A stretch of DNA of 48,917 nucleotides from an uncultured Brevundimonas sp. (GCF_947305955.1 NZ_CAMZFB010000016.1:1-48917); one strand, 5' to 3'. Numbered from the stretch's first letter, positions 24,326-33,092 are shown. The notes: generated by a model not told the origin, from the letters alone. Program-made: numbers and translations.

Positions 24326-24382
24326 AAATCCGGCGCGAAGCTGGCGGGGCTTAGGGACCGCGCCGGACTTATGGTCTAGCCC

Positions 24383-24763
24383 TTAGCGACGACCCGGCTG
24401 CGGGCGGAACTGCGGGCGGCTTTCACGTTCCAGCTTTTGCTCGAAACGGTCCAGCTGACGGTCCAGAGCCTGACGCTCCTGACGGCTCAAGCCGTTACGC
24501 ATCGAGGCGCGGGCCTGACGTTCGATTGCGGCCAGTTCTCGCTTGAAGTCACGGGCCTCGCGGGCCGTCAGACGGCGCTGGGCGGCGGCACGGTCAACGC
24601 GGCGTTCCAGCTCGATCTTGCGCTCGACAAAGCTGTTCAGGCTTTGGGCCGAGGCATGAGCAGGTCCGCGCGGCATCGGCTGGGCCGAAGCGGCGACCGG
24701 CATGGCCGTGGCAAACGAGGCCAGCGCCAGGGCGGGAACGATCATCATCTTCAACTTGCTCAT
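24383..24763 (-). CDS. Small secreted helical protein, unknown function
   Basis: 126 residues from the ATG at 24763, which has a strong AAGGAG site; the longer frame upstream is not used. Residues 1-27 are a signal peptide (KMMIVPALALASFATAM...ASA). The mature part is very basic and rich in Arg, Gln and Glu, with long predicted helices (residues ~40-115) in which R/E pairs repeat, ending in PQFRPQPGRR. I see no family. It is periplasmic by signal peptide. The gene diverges from a PhoP/PhoQ-like operon, and both directions have an 11-base-phased GTTCAG-type repeat, so it may be under that regulator. Confidence 0.78.
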   Translation of the reverse strand: MSKLKMMIVPALALASFATAMPVAASAQPMPRGPAHASAQSLNSFVERKIELERRVDRAAAQRRLTAREARDFKRELAAIERQARASMRNGLSRQERQALDRQLDRFEQKLERESRPQFRPQPGRR

Positions 24764-24848
24764 CTGGATCTCCTTTCGAGCGTTACGCCTTGGAGGGTTT
24801 CGGGGAGGGAGGTCTCCTCGGCGTTGAAGACAGAAAAACACGCCGTGG

Positions 24849-24865
24849 CTGATCCGAAGCTGAAC
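24849..24865 (-). promoter_or_regulatory. Direct repeat GTTCAG-N5-GATCAG (candidate response-regulator box)
   Basis: On the minus strand GTTCAG and GATCAG are 11 bases apart, start to start, with one mismatch between them. It lies 86-102 bases upstream of the leftward secreted-protein start. The spacing, one helical turn, is that of OmpR/PhoB/PhoP-family boxes. It matches the box at 25034-25050. Confidence 0.45.
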
Positions 24866-25033
24866 GGTGCCAGACAGGTTCCATTCATCTGGGACGGGCC
24901 AAATCGCCCCTGTCAGAGGCCCTGGCAGAGCTTGAACGCGCGCGCGATACGCGGGGTGGTCACCTACGGCTTCTGCCGCTAAAGTTTGCAGGCAGGGGAT
25001 GAAAGCGTTGTGGTAAGATTACATAACGGTCAC

Positions 25034-25050
25034 GTTCAGCCCCTGTTCAG
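25034..25050 (+). promoter_or_regulatory. Direct repeat GTTCAG-N5-GTTCAG (candidate response-regulator box)
   Basis: Two perfect GTTCAG hexamers 11 bases apart, start to start, 19-35 bases upstream of the small secreted-protein gene that heads the response regulator and kinase operon. It fits an autoregulatory OmpR-family box, though the closeness to the start could also mean repression. Confidence 0.5.
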
Positions 25051-25068
25051 AGGCGTGGGTTTAGAAAG

Positions 25069-25434
25069 ATGCACATGATGATCTCTCGTGCCCTTCTTAT
25101 GGCTGCCCTGATTGCCGTTGTTCCGGTTACGGACGCGGTCGCACAGTCGCGCGACCGTGGTCAGGGCCGCTACGAACAGAGCGACAACCGTCGCGGCGCT
25201 CCGCAACGTGATAGCCGTGGCGATGATCGCCGTGCGCCCGAACGTGGTGGTGATCGTGATGGTGGCCGCCGTGCCAACCCCGCTGACGTCGCCCGTCAGG
25301 TCCAGAACGGCCGTCCGGGTCGTATGCTGGGCATGCGCGAAAACGGTCGCGGCGACTACACTGTACGCTGGGAATATCCGGGTGGCCGTGTCGATGATAT
25401 CGACGTCGACGGCCGTTCGGGTCGCCCCCGCTAA
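25069..25434 (+). CDS. Small secreted protein, PepSY-like C-terminus (FeuN-position)
   Basis: 121 residues from the ATG at 25069 (ATGs at 25075 and 25078 are alternatives). A signal peptide ends VAQ near 25-27. Residues ~30-70 are an Arg/Asp/Gly-rich disordered linker, then a compact C-terminal region, ARQVQNGRPGRMLGMREN...YTVRWEYPGGRVDDIDVDGRSG, with the layout of a PepSY-like domain. It sits 27 bases before a PhoP-like regulator. In Sinorhizobium the essential small periplasmic protein FeuN lies upstream of FeuPQ and restrains FeuQ, so the position suggests the same role. The identity to FeuN is not shown by sequence that I can compare. Confidence 0.8.
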   Translation: MHMMISRALLMAALIAVVPVTDAVAQSRDRGQGRYEQSDNRRGAPQRDSRGDDRRAPERGGDRDGGRRANPADVARQVQNGRPGRMLGMRENGRGDYTVRWEYPGGRVDDIDVDGRSGRPR

Positions 25435-25461
25435 TCCTCCCTTTTCAGGATAAATGACTTC

Positions 25462-26142
25462 ATGCGTGTTCTGCTGGTTGAAGACGATGTCGACCTGTCT
25501 CGCCAACTCAAGGCAGCCCTGACCGACGCGGGCTATGCCGTAGATCACGCGCCGGACGGCGAGGAAGCCTGGTTCCTGGGCGATACCGAGCCGTACGATG
25601 TTGTCGTGCTGGACCTTGGCCTGCCCAAGATCGACGGCGTGTCCGTGCTGGAGCGCTGGCGCCGCGAGGGCAAGACCACGCCGGTGCTGATCCTGACGGC
25701 CCGTGCCGCATGGTCGGACAAGGTGGCGGGCTTTGATGCCGGTGCCGACGACTATCTGACCAAGCCCTTCCACACCGAGGAACTGCTGGCCCGCCTGCGC
25801 GCCCTGCTGCGTCGCTCGGCCGGTCACGCTACTTCGACCCTGTCGTGCGGTGGTCTTCGCCTCGATCCGCGCGCGGCCCGCGCCACGGTCAATGGCGAGC
25901 CGCTGCGCCTGACCTCGCTCGAATACCGCCTGCTGCACTATCTGATGATGCATCAGGGCCGCGTCATCAGCCGTACCGAACTGGTCGAGCATCTCTACGA
26001 TCAGGACTTCGACCGCGATTCCAACACCATCGAGGTGTTCGTCGGCCGCCTGCGCAAGAAGATCGGTTCGGACCGTATCGAAACCGTTCGCGGCCTTGGC
26101 TATCGCCTGTCGCCGCTGGCCGGTGAAAGCGACGCGGGCTAA
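25462..26142 (+). CDS. OmpR/PhoP-family response regulator (FeuP-like)
   Basis: 226 residues. The receiver domain has acidic EDD at 7-9, phospho-acceptor Asp51 in VVLDLGLPKIDG and Lys101 in LTKPF. A winged-helix trans_reg_C domain (~125-220, ending ETVRGLGYRL) binds DNA. The kinase gene follows after five bases, so the two form one unit with the upstream secreted protein. The gene order regulator, kinase, then cycHJKL resembles feuPQ in Sinorhizobium and Brucella, where they control envelope and cyclic-glucan functions. The repeats at 24849 and 25034 are candidate binding sites. Confidence 0.92.
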   Translation: MRVLLVEDDVDLSRQLKAALTDAGYAVDHAPDGEEAWFLGDTEPYDVVVLDLGLPKIDGVSVLERWRREGKTTPVLILTARAAWSDKVAGFDAGADDYLTKPFHTEELLARLRALLRRSAGHATSTLSCGGLRLDPRAARATVNGEPLRLTSLEYRLLHYLMMHQGRVISRTELVEHLYDQDFDRDSNTIEVFVGRLRKKIGSDRIETVRGLGYRLSPLAGESDAG

Positions 26143-26147
26143 GGCCC

Positions 26148-27587
26148 GTGAGCGATACCGAAAACACACCCGCAAAACATACCGCGCGTCAGGCGTGGAT
26201 GCGCCTGCGCCCTAGCCGATCCCTGACCCGTCGCCTGATCTGGCTGGCGGCGGGCTGGATCTGTCTGGCGCTGATCCTGACAGGTCTGGTGCTGACCTCG
26301 CTGTTTCAGGAATCGGCGCTTCGCCGTCTGGGCAGCACGCTGAATGACACCATTGATGAAGTGGTGGTGGCCGCGACCTTTACGCCCGAAGGGCACCTGT
26401 TCATCGGCGAAATCCGCGATGCGCGGACCGAACGCCTGTTGTCCGGCAAATATTGGATGGTGGCAGAGCCAACCGCCGATGGATCGCTGGAAGTGGTGGC
26501 GGGCTCCGAATCGCTGGGTGGGTCGCAGCTGACCTTTAGCCCCGACCTGCTGGATCGGCTGCAAGGTGCTTTTGGCCAGACGGTCAGCTACAGCACCGAC
26601 GATGGCCCCAAGGGCGAGCCGCTGCGCATTGCCGCCAGCATCAAAACCCTGCCCGGTCGCGAGACGCCGATTGTCTTTTTCGCGGGCGTGGACCGGACCG
26701 ACGTTGACGCCGATACCCGCCAGTTCGCGACGGTGACGTGGCTGGCCCTGCTGATGCTGGGGCTGGGTCTGGTGGCCGCCGTGTTCGTTCAGGTGCGCAT
26801 CGGCCTGCGCCCGCTCTATGATCTCGACCGCGCCATTGCGGCGGTTCACCTTGGCCGCTCCAACCGCGTCGAGGGCAGCTATCCACGCGAAATCCAGCCT
26901 CTGGCCGATCAGGTCAATCTGCTGCTGGACCACTCGCAGGAAACGGTCGAGCGCCAGCGGACCCACGTCGGCAATCTGGCCCATGCGCTGAAAACGCCGC
27001 TGGCCGTCATGCTGGCCGAGGCTGGCACCAAGGAAGGCCCGCTTCAGGACATCGTGCGCCGTCAGGCACAGGTCATGCGCGATCAGGTCGAACACCACCT
27101 GCGCCGCGCCCGCGCTGCCGCCCGCGCCGCCCATGGGCTTGGTGAGAGCACCCCCGTCGAGGAGGTGCTGGACGAACTGGCCGTGATGATCGAGCGCGTG
27201 TTCGAGGAAAAGGGCGTCGAGATCGACTGGCGCGCGCCCGAGAGCCTTGCCTTCCGTGGCGAGCGTCAGGACCTGCAGGAAATCTTCGGCAATCTGATCG
27301 AGAATGCGGGCAAGTGGTGCAAGCGCCGCGTCCGCGTTCTGGCTGGCCCGTCGGTGCCCGGCCAGATGGTGGTGGTGGTCGAGGACGACGGCCCCGGCAT
27401 CCCCGAGGAACAGCGCGACGCAGCCCTGAAACGCGGCACCCGCATGGACGAGGCCACGCCGGGGACGGGTCTTGGCCTGTCTATCGTGGATGAGCTGGTG
27501 CGTGCCTATGGCGGTCGCGTGACCTTGGGGGCCAGCGATCTTGGCGGCCTGAAGGTGGTGCTGGAACTGCCCTCGTCCGAAGGCTAG
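26148..27587 (+). CDS. Sensor histidine kinase (PhoQ/FeuQ-like)
   Basis: 479 residues from a GTG at 26148, with AAGG just upstream. Two membrane segments (~29-52 and ~197-218) bracket a periplasmic domain of about 145 residues. The phospho-accepting His279 is in NLAHALKTPL, followed by the ATPase N (NLIENAGKWC), G1 (DDGPGIP) and GTGLGLSIV boxes. The periplasmic domain would be reached by the small secreted protein encoded upstream. The partner is the preceding response regulator. Confidence 0.92.
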   Translation: MSDTENTPAKHTARQAWMRLRPSRSLTRRLIWLAAGWICLALILTGLVLTSLFQESALRRLGSTLNDTIDEVVVAATFTPEGHLFIGEIRDARTERLLSGKYWMVAEPTADGSLEVVAGSESLGGSQLTFSPDLLDRLQGAFGQTVSYSTDDGPKGEPLRIAASIKTLPGRETPIVFFAGVDRTDVDADTRQFATVTWLALLMLGLGLVAAVFVQVRIGLRPLYDLDRAIAAVHLGRSNRVEGSYPREIQPLADQVNLLLDHSQETVERQRTHVGNLAHALKTPLAVMLAEAGTKEGPLQDIVRRQAQVMRDQVEHHLRRARAAARAAHGLGESTPVEEVLDELAVMIERVFEEKGVEIDWRAPESLAFRGERQDLQEIFGNLIENAGKWCKRRVRVLAGPSVPGQMVVVVEDDGPGIPEEQRDAALKRGTRMDEATPGTGLGLSIVDELVRAYGGRVTLGASDLGGLKVVLELPSSEG

Positions 27588-27670
27588 GTCTGGTGAGGCG
27601 GCGTTAACCGAGCTCACGGCACACTGCCGGACTTATTGCGCCACCCCCACAGGAGCCGACGGACCTCTTC

Positions 27671-29011
27671 ATGGCGGAACTGAAATCCGCACACAGGGCT
27701 GCCCTGACCGAGGTAATCGCACGTTCTCCGGACCGCATCCTGTCACTGCTCGAAAGCGCAGTCGGGGAGATGTCGGGAGAACGGGCCGAAGCCGTGCGCG
27801 TCATGATCGCCGAAGAGATTCAGGATCGGGGCCGCCGAGACAAGGTGCTGCGCCCGCTTTTGGCCCTGTTCCGCGAGCGTCAGGACGGGATGGAGGGCTT
27901 TACGCTTCCGCCCACCTTGCTGCCCTTGTTGTGGACGGCGGCCAAGCGCAATGAGCCGGAGCTTCTGCCGCAACTGGATCGCGATGACGATCTGGCGCGG
28001 ATGATTGCCGACCGTCTGACCAATACCGCCGCTGCCGCTGTCCGCGACCACGGGGCAAAGCTGTGGCCGGGCGGGACGGCGGAGCAACGCGCGCGGCTGG
28101 CGCGCATGCTGGATCTGGCGCCGACGGCCCGCACCACCTTGAGGCGGCTGGCCGACTGGCAGGGCAGGATGGGGGCCGAGGAAGCCGCCGAGATGAAGCT
28201 CGCCTTCCGTCAGGCCGCGGCCATCGGCGAGGACGGTCCCGACTGCCTGATGGAAATCTACTTCGCCCATCTGCGCGAAGGATTGCAGATACTGCGGCTG
28301 GCCTCGCATGCCGCGGCGCTGGAAACGCCGTCGCGCTTCCTGTCCCAAGGCCACTATGGTCTGTTCGTCGAGCGCGTTCTGGCGGCGCTGGTCACCAAGA
28401 CCGAGGCAGTGGTCGGCTTTGATCTGGCCGAGGGGCCGTCGGGCGTCCTGAAATATCGCGACAACCTTCAATGGATCGCTGCCGCCCTGCAGGAATTCGA
28501 GATGGTGGTCTCGCCCCGTCCCGACAGTGTCTGGGCTCGGACCATCCGCCATCAGAAGCTGCGGCTGACCACAACTCTATCCGATCATTTCCGCAGGGCC
28601 GATGACGCTGTCGACGCCCTGTTGCCGCAGGAGAAATCGACCCTGGTCGGTCGCATGACCCGCGCCGTGCCCCATCTGACCGCACCCATGGACGACAAGG
28701 ATGTCGAACAGGCCCGCCTTCTGGTCGGGATGATGTTCACTGCCCGTGGTCCTGCGGCGGTCATCGGCTGCGAGACGGAGCGGCGCCAAACCTCTGAAGG
28801 CTTGGTGGGGCGTATCTCCAACTGGTCCGGCGAGGCGCTGGATCGCCTGAACCGAAGTGCGCCCGATGACGGGGGGCAGATGGCGCGGCGCAGACTTCAG
28901 GTCATGGTCGATCTGTTGCAGCTGGCAGGGGCCAAGGAAGCGGCGCGTACCGTCCGCAGACGCCTGTCCGTGCTGGGTGCGTCACAGGGCGTCTCGCTTC
29001 GTCAGGCTTGA
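27671..29011 (+). CDS. Unknown 446-residue protein between the kinase and ccmI
   Basis: No family recognised. The product is predicted to be almost wholly helical, without signal peptide or membrane segment, and rich in Ala, Arg and Leu, with repeated short LxxLL/AxRR-type stretches suggesting an alpha-solenoid or coiled form. Coding is supported by a clean ATG at 27671 and by the typical third-position G/C pattern throughout. It lies between the FeuQ-like kinase (83 bases) and ccmI (18 bases) and may be transcribed with ccm genes. Possible functions range from scaffold to regulatory; none can be assigned. Confidence 0.75.
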   Translation: MAELKSAHRAALTEVIARSPDRILSLLESAVGEMSGERAEAVRVMIAEEIQDRGRRDKVLRPLLALFRERQDGMEGFTLPPTLLPLLWTAAKRNEPELLPQLDRDDDLARMIADRLTNTAAAAVRDHGAKLWPGGTAEQRARLARMLDLAPTARTTLRRLADWQGRMGAEEAAEMKLAFRQAAAIGEDGPDCLMEIYFAHLREGLQILRLASHAAALETPSRFLSQGHYGLFVERVLAALVTKTEAVVGFDLAEGPSGVLKYRDNLQWIAAALQEFEMVVSPRPDSVWARTIRHQKLRLTTTLSDHFRRADDAVDALLPQEKSTLVGRMTRAVPHLTAPMDDKDVEQARLLVGMMFTARGPAAVIGCETERRQTSEGLVGRISNWSGEALDRLNRSAPDDGGQMARRRLQVMVDLLQLAGAKEAARTVRRRLSVLGASQGVSLRQA

Positions 29012-29029
29012 TCCGCTACAGCGACAGCT

Positions 29030-29875
29030 ATGATATTTTTTTGGATCATGACCGCTGTTTTGACAGCCGTGACCGGACTGCTGGTTCTGAGCGGTGCGCG
29101 TCGCGGTCTGAACCGTGTTCAGGTCGCTACAGAGACGCAGACAGACCGCCTGTCCGGTGCGCGTGAACTGGCCGAACTGGATCGGCTGAAGGCAGCGGGC
29201 CAGATGGACGAGGCATCGTGGACGGCCGCCCGCGCCGAGGCCGCGCGCCGCATCCTTGCCGCCCGCCGTGCCGATGTCGAACTCAAGACCGGCAGTCGTG
29301 ACGGCTTTTGGGTGCTGGTCGGCGTGGGCGTGGCCGCGGCTCTAGCGCTTGTGATCTATGTCGTGATCGGTACGCCCGGCTATGGCGACCGTGCCTATAG
29401 CGACCGTGTCGCCGAATGGGCGGCCCAGCCCGACAGCCTGTCTCCCGATCAGGCCGCTGCCGTGCTGTCCGAGGTCGTGGCCAAAACGCCCGAGGATGTC
29501 CAAGCCCTGTCCATGCTGGGGGCGGCCCGTTTCGAGGCGGGTGATGCTCTGGGCGCGGCCTCGGCCTTCCGCAAGGCTCTGTCGATCCTGCCGGACAATG
29601 CCCAGAACTGGGCGCGTCTGGGGGAAAGTCTCGTGCGGGCCAGCGACAACCGTATCGGTCCCGATGCCGAAGCGGCCTTCGCACAGGCCCTGAAACTGGA
29701 TGACAACCAGCTCGGTGCCCATTTCTTTATGGGGGATGCGGCGCTGGGCCGTGGCGATGTCGCGCAGGCCGAGCGTCACTGGAACCGTATTCTGGCGGCG
29801 CTTGATCCGGCGGACCCGCGCCGTGCCGAACTTCAGAAATCGCTCGCCGAGGCGCGGGCCAAGGCGGCCCGATGA
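29030..29875 (+). CDS. ccmI: Cytochrome c maturation protein CcmI (CycH)
   Basis: 281 residues. An N-terminal helix (~1-20), then a cytoplasmic loop with the family's ELAELDRLKAAGQM...WTAARAEAARRIL, a second membrane helix (~88-105) and a periplasmic TPR domain from ~130 (TPEDVQALSMLGAARFEAGD, WARLGESLVRA). CcmI holds apocytochrome c in place for haem ligation by the CcmF/H complex. It is first in the order I-E-F-H, the cycHJKL operon. A 63-base gap before ccmE contains a GC-rich hairpin (CGCAC...GTGCG). Confidence 0.92.
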   Translation: MIFFWIMTAVLTAVTGLLVLSGARRGLNRVQVATETQTDRLSGARELAELDRLKAAGQMDEASWTAARAEAARRILAARRADVELKTGSRDGFWVLVGVGVAAALALVIYVVIGTPGYGDRAYSDRVAEWAAQPDSLSPDQAAAVLSEVVAKTPEDVQALSMLGAARFEAGDALGAASAFRKALSILPDNAQNWARLGESLVRASDNRIGPDAEAAFAQALKLDDNQLGAHFFMGDAALGRGDVAQAERHWNRILAALDPADPRRAELQKSLAEARAKAAR

Positions 29876-29938
29876 CGGGCCGCACTGTTTTCATTTCCTG
29901 TGCGGGCCAAAGTCCCGCCTCTTGCGTGTGTTGACGAG

Positions 29939-30418
29939 ATGAGCTGGCTTCCAAAGTCACCCAAGGCCCGCCGACGTCTGTGGGTGGTCATTGCCGCCGC
30001 GCCCGTGCTGGCGCTGGCGGTCGGCCTGTCGCTGTGGGCGATGCGGGACAATGTCACCTATTTCTATTCGCCGTCCGAAGTGACCGTCGAAAAGGTGCCG
30101 GCGGGCCAGATGATCCGTCTGGGCGGGCTGGTCGAGGCGGGCAGTGTGGTCAAGTCGCCCGACGGATCGGTGCGCTTTACCGTGACTGACAATGCCGCCA
30201 GCGCGGTGGTGCATTTCAAAGGGGATCTGCCGGACCTGTTCCGCGAGGGGCAGGGCATTGTGGCACAGGGCCGCTATACGCCCGACCGCACCTTCGAGGC
30301 GACGCAGGTTCTGGCCAAGCACGACGAGACCTATATGCCGCGCGAAGTGGCCGACCGTCTGAAGGAAACCGGTGAGTGGCGACCGGAATCCGGCTCCTAT
30401 ACGCCGTCGGAGAAATAG
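29939..30418 (+). CDS. ccmE: Cytochrome c maturation protein CcmE (CycJ, haem chaperone)
   Basis: 159 residues from the ATG at 29939; the longer frame begins inside the preceding gap. One membrane anchor (~14-35), then a beta-barrel domain with the covalent haem-binding site AKHDETYMP: His128 carries haem and Tyr132 is the axial ligand. CcmE accepts haem from CcmABCD (not in this window) and passes it to CcmF. The C-terminal tail beyond the site is short. The gene ends just before the ccmF GTG. Confidence 0.95.
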   Translation: MSWLPKSPKARRRLWVVIAAAPVLALAVGLSLWAMRDNVTYFYSPSEVTVEKVPAGQMIRLGGLVEAGSVVKSPDGSVRFTVTDNAASAVVHFKGDLPDLFREGQGIVAQGRYTPDRTFEATQVLAKHDETYMPREVADRLKETGEWRPESGSYTPSEK

Positions 30419-30422
30419 TCGC

Positions 30423-32414
30423 GTGATCGTCGAGTTCGGCAGTTTTGCACTGATACTGGCCCTCGCGCTCAGCGTGCTGGGGGTGGGGCTGGCCTGTTGG
30501 GGGCGGATCGCCCGCAGCCCTGTCGCGGCGGGCGGGGCCTATGCGGCGCTGCTGGGTTCGGCCATCGCTATCGTCGTCGCCTTTGCGGCGCTGATCTGGG
30601 CCTATGTGACGTCCGACTTTTCGGTCGCCAATGTTGCGTTGAACAGCCATACCGACAAGCCGCTTCTCTATAAGGTGGCGGGCGCGTGGGGGAACCACGA
30701 AGGCTCGCTTCTGCTGTGGTGTCTGGTGATGACGGCCTTCGGCGCGGTGCTGGGCCTGTCACGCGGATTGCCGTTTGGCCTCAAGACCTCGGCGGTGACG
30801 GTGCAAGGGGCGCTGTCGGCCCTGTTTCTGGCCTTTGCGGCCTTTGCCTCCAACCCGTTTGTGCGTCTGGTTGAGCCTCCGGTTCAGGGCAATTCGCTCA
30901 ATCCCCTGTTGCAGGATCCGGCGCTCGCCTTCCACCCGCCGCTGCTCTACGGCGGCTATGTCGGCTTTTCCGTCTGCTTCTCTCTGGCTGTCGCCGCGCT
31001 GATTGAAAAGCGCGTGGATCCGGCGTGGGGCCGTTGGGTGCGTCCGTGGGCGCTGGCCTCGTGGGCGCTACTGACGGTCGGTATCGGGCTGGGCAGTTTC
31101 TGGGCCTATTATGAGCTGGGCTGGGGCGGCTGGTGGTTCTGGGATCCGGTCGAGAACGCCTCCTTCCTGCCGTGGCTGGCGGGCGCGGCCCTGTTGCACA
31201 GTGCCATCGTGACCGAGCGGCGCGGGGCCTTGGCGGGCTGGACGGTGTTTCTGTCCATTCTGGCGTTCAGCTTCTCCATGCTGGGGGCCTTCCTTGTGCG
31301 CTCGGGTGTGCTGACGTCGGTTCATGCCTTTGCCGTCGATCCGGAACGCGGCCTGATGCTGCTGGCCATTCTGGGCGTAGCGTCGGGTTCGGCGCTGGCC
31401 CTGTTTGCGGTGCGCGCGCCGGCCATCCGTTCGATGGCGACCTTTGCCCCTGTCAGCCGCGAGGGCATGCTGGTCCTCAACAACCTGTTCCTGACGGCGG
31501 CGGCGGCGACCGTCCTTTTGGGCACCCTTTATCCGCTGGTGCTGGAAGCCGTGACGGGCGCGACCATTTCGGTTGGCCCTCCCTATTTCAACGCCGTGTT
31601 CGCGCCCCTGATGGCGGTCGCCTGCCTGTTGCTGCCCGCCGGACCGATGATGGCGTGGAAGCGCGGCGATGCGCGCGGGGCCTTCCAGCGTCTGCGCTTT
31701 GCCATTGTGCTGGCGGTGGTCGGGGCGGGCATTTCCTATCTGCTGTTCGATCCGAAAAAGGCACTGGCAGCAGCCGGTGTCGCCTTGGGCCTGTGGCTGA
31801 TCTTTGGGGCACTGTTTGAACTGGGTGACCGTATCAAACTGGCCCGCGTCCCGTTTGGTGAAAGCCTGCGCCGTGGTCGCGGCCTGCCGCTCGGCGCATG
31901 GGGGATGGCGCTGGCCCATGCGGGTCTGGGCGTCTTTATCCTCGGGGCGGTGGTCGAAACCTCGTTCAAGGTCGAGGCCGCCAAGGCCCTGCCGCTGAAT
32001 GGCGAGCTGTCGGCGGGGCCGTGGAAGGTCACCTTGCGCGATGTGAACATCATCGAAGGCCCCAACTATCTTGCCGAACAGGGCAGCCTCGCTGTCAGCG
32101 CCGTAAAGGAGAACCGTATCGAACGGACGGTAACGTCCGAGCGCCGCTTCTTCCCTGCAGGCGGTCAGACGACATCGGAAGTGGGCCTCGACTTCCGTGG
32201 TCTGGACGATGTCTATGTCGTCATGGGCGAGCGGACAGCCACGGATGCGGGCGAACCCGCGTGGATGGTGCGCCTGTACTGGAACCCGTGGGCGCGTCTG
32301 ATCTTCCTTGGCCCGCTGTTGATGGCACTTGGTGGCCTGGTGTCGCTGCTGGATCGCCGTCTGCGCGTGGGGGCCGGTGCCGGTCATCGCCGCCGCAAGG
32401 AGGCCTCGGCATGA
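30423..32414 (+). CDS. ccmF: Cytochrome c haem lyase subunit CcmF (CycK)
   Basis: 663 residues from a GTG at 30423 (upstream open frame overlapping ccmE is not used). About 15 membrane segments. The haem-handling WWD motif GWGGWWFWDPVEN is at 233-245. His171 in AFHPPLLY and a His in LTSVHAFA flank it. With CcmH and CcmI it attaches haem to the CXXCH of apocytochromes on the periplasmic side. The stop overlaps ccmH by ATGA. Confidence 0.95.
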   Translation: MIVEFGSFALILALALSVLGVGLACWGRIARSPVAAGGAYAALLGSAIAIVVAFAALIWAYVTSDFSVANVALNSHTDKPLLYKVAGAWGNHEGSLLLWCLVMTAFGAVLGLSRGLPFGLKTSAVTVQGALSALFLAFAAFASNPFVRLVEPPVQGNSLNPLLQDPALAFHPPLLYGGYVGFSVCFSLAVAALIEKRVDPAWGRWVRPWALASWALLTVGIGLGSFWAYYELGWGGWWFWDPVENASFLPWLAGAALLHSAIVTERRGALAGWTVFLSILAFSFSMLGAFLVRSGVLTSVHAFAVDPERGLMLLAILGVASGSALALFAVRAPAIRSMATFAPVSREGMLVLNNLFLTAAAATVLLGTLYPLVLEAVTGATISVGPPYFNAVFAPLMAVACLLLPAGPMMAWKRGDARGAFQRLRFAIVLAVVGAGISYLLFDPKKALAAAGVALGLWLIFGALFELGDRIKLARVPFGESLRRGRGLPLGAWGMALAHAGLGVFILGAVVETSFKVEAAKALPLNGELSAGPWKVTLRDVNIIEGPNYLAEQGSLAVSAVKENRIERTVTSERRFFPAGGQTTSEVGLDFRGLDDVYVVMGERTATDAGEPAWMVRLYWNPWARLIFLGPLLMALGGLVSLLDRRLRVGAGAGHRRRKEASA

Positions 32415-32941
32415 AGATGCGCGCTCTGGCTGCAATGTCTGCTGCTGGCCTCTTGGCCCTGTCTGCGGCTCCGGTGATCACCGCTTCCGCATGGGCCGAG
32501 CCTGCCGCCATCCCCGACAAGGCCCTGTCCGACCCCGCACAGGAAGCCCGCGCCCGCGCCCTGTTCGCCGACATCCGCTGCGTCGTCTGCCAGCACGAAT
32601 CCATCGCCGACAGTCCGGCCTCCATCGCCGCCGACCTGAGGCGTCTGGTGCGCGAACAGATCGCTGCCGGAAAGAGCGACGAAGACATCCGCGCCGATCT
32701 GGTCCGCCGCTATGGCGACTATGTGCTGTTCACCCCGCCGTTCAGGGCGGGCACGCTGTTGCTGTGGCTGGGTCCGGTCGCACTGGTGGTTCTGGTCGGT
32801 GGTGTGCTGCTGGTCCGCAGTCGCCGTGCGGGAAAGGCCGCAGACGCACTGACCCCCGAGGAAGAAGCCGCTCTGGCCGAGTGGATCGCGGCTGGCGACA
32901 ACGGCGCATCCCCCGCCCAATCTGACGACAAAGACATCTAG
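32411..32941 (+). CDS. ccmH: Cytochrome c maturation protein CcmH (CycL)
   Basis: 176 residues from the ATG at 32411. Signal peptide ends ASAWAE near 30; the thiol-redox motif IRCVVCQ has Cys57 and Cys60 (the family usually reads LRCxxCQ); a membrane helix lies near 115-135 and a short acidic tail follows. It reduces the CXXCH of apocytochromes before haem attachment. The usual ccmG/dsbE between ccmF and ccmH is absent, as in the rhizobial cycHJKL arrangement, so the thioredoxin-like partner must be coded elsewhere. Confidence 0.94.
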   Translation: MKMRALAAMSAAGLLALSAAPVITASAWAEPAAIPDKALSDPAQEARARALFADIRCVVCQHESIADSPASIAADLRRLVREQIAAGKSDEDIRADLVRRYGDYVLFTPPFRAGTLLLWLGPVALVVLVGGVLLVRSRRAGKAADALTPEEEAALAEWIAAGDNGASPAQSDDKDI

Positions 32942-33092
32942 GGCCGTCCTTTCGCCCCAGTTGGGCCTTGGCTTTACCTTCGTCCGTACAGAACCATTGT
33001 TTTGAGGGCAGGCATTGGCTTTCGCGAATGCGCCCTATATCCGTTGGATGTGGAATCCGGTGGATTCCGAAACAGGACGACAAAGGACGACG

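Larger units (their letters stand above)
24764..25068. other. 305-base divergent intergenic region
   Basis: No coding potential seen. It separates two divergently transcribed secreted-protein genes and contains one phased direct repeat per direction (24849-24865 and 25034-25050, listed separately). AT-rich TAAGATTACATAAC at 25014-25027, just upstream of the rightward repeat, is the likeliest promoter core for the rightward operon. Confidence 0.5.

Noticed and set aside
26139..27617. 492-codon frame opposite the first sensor kinase, and a similar 455-codon frame at 31068-32435
   Set aside because: Mirror frames of real genes with clear motifs on the plus strand.
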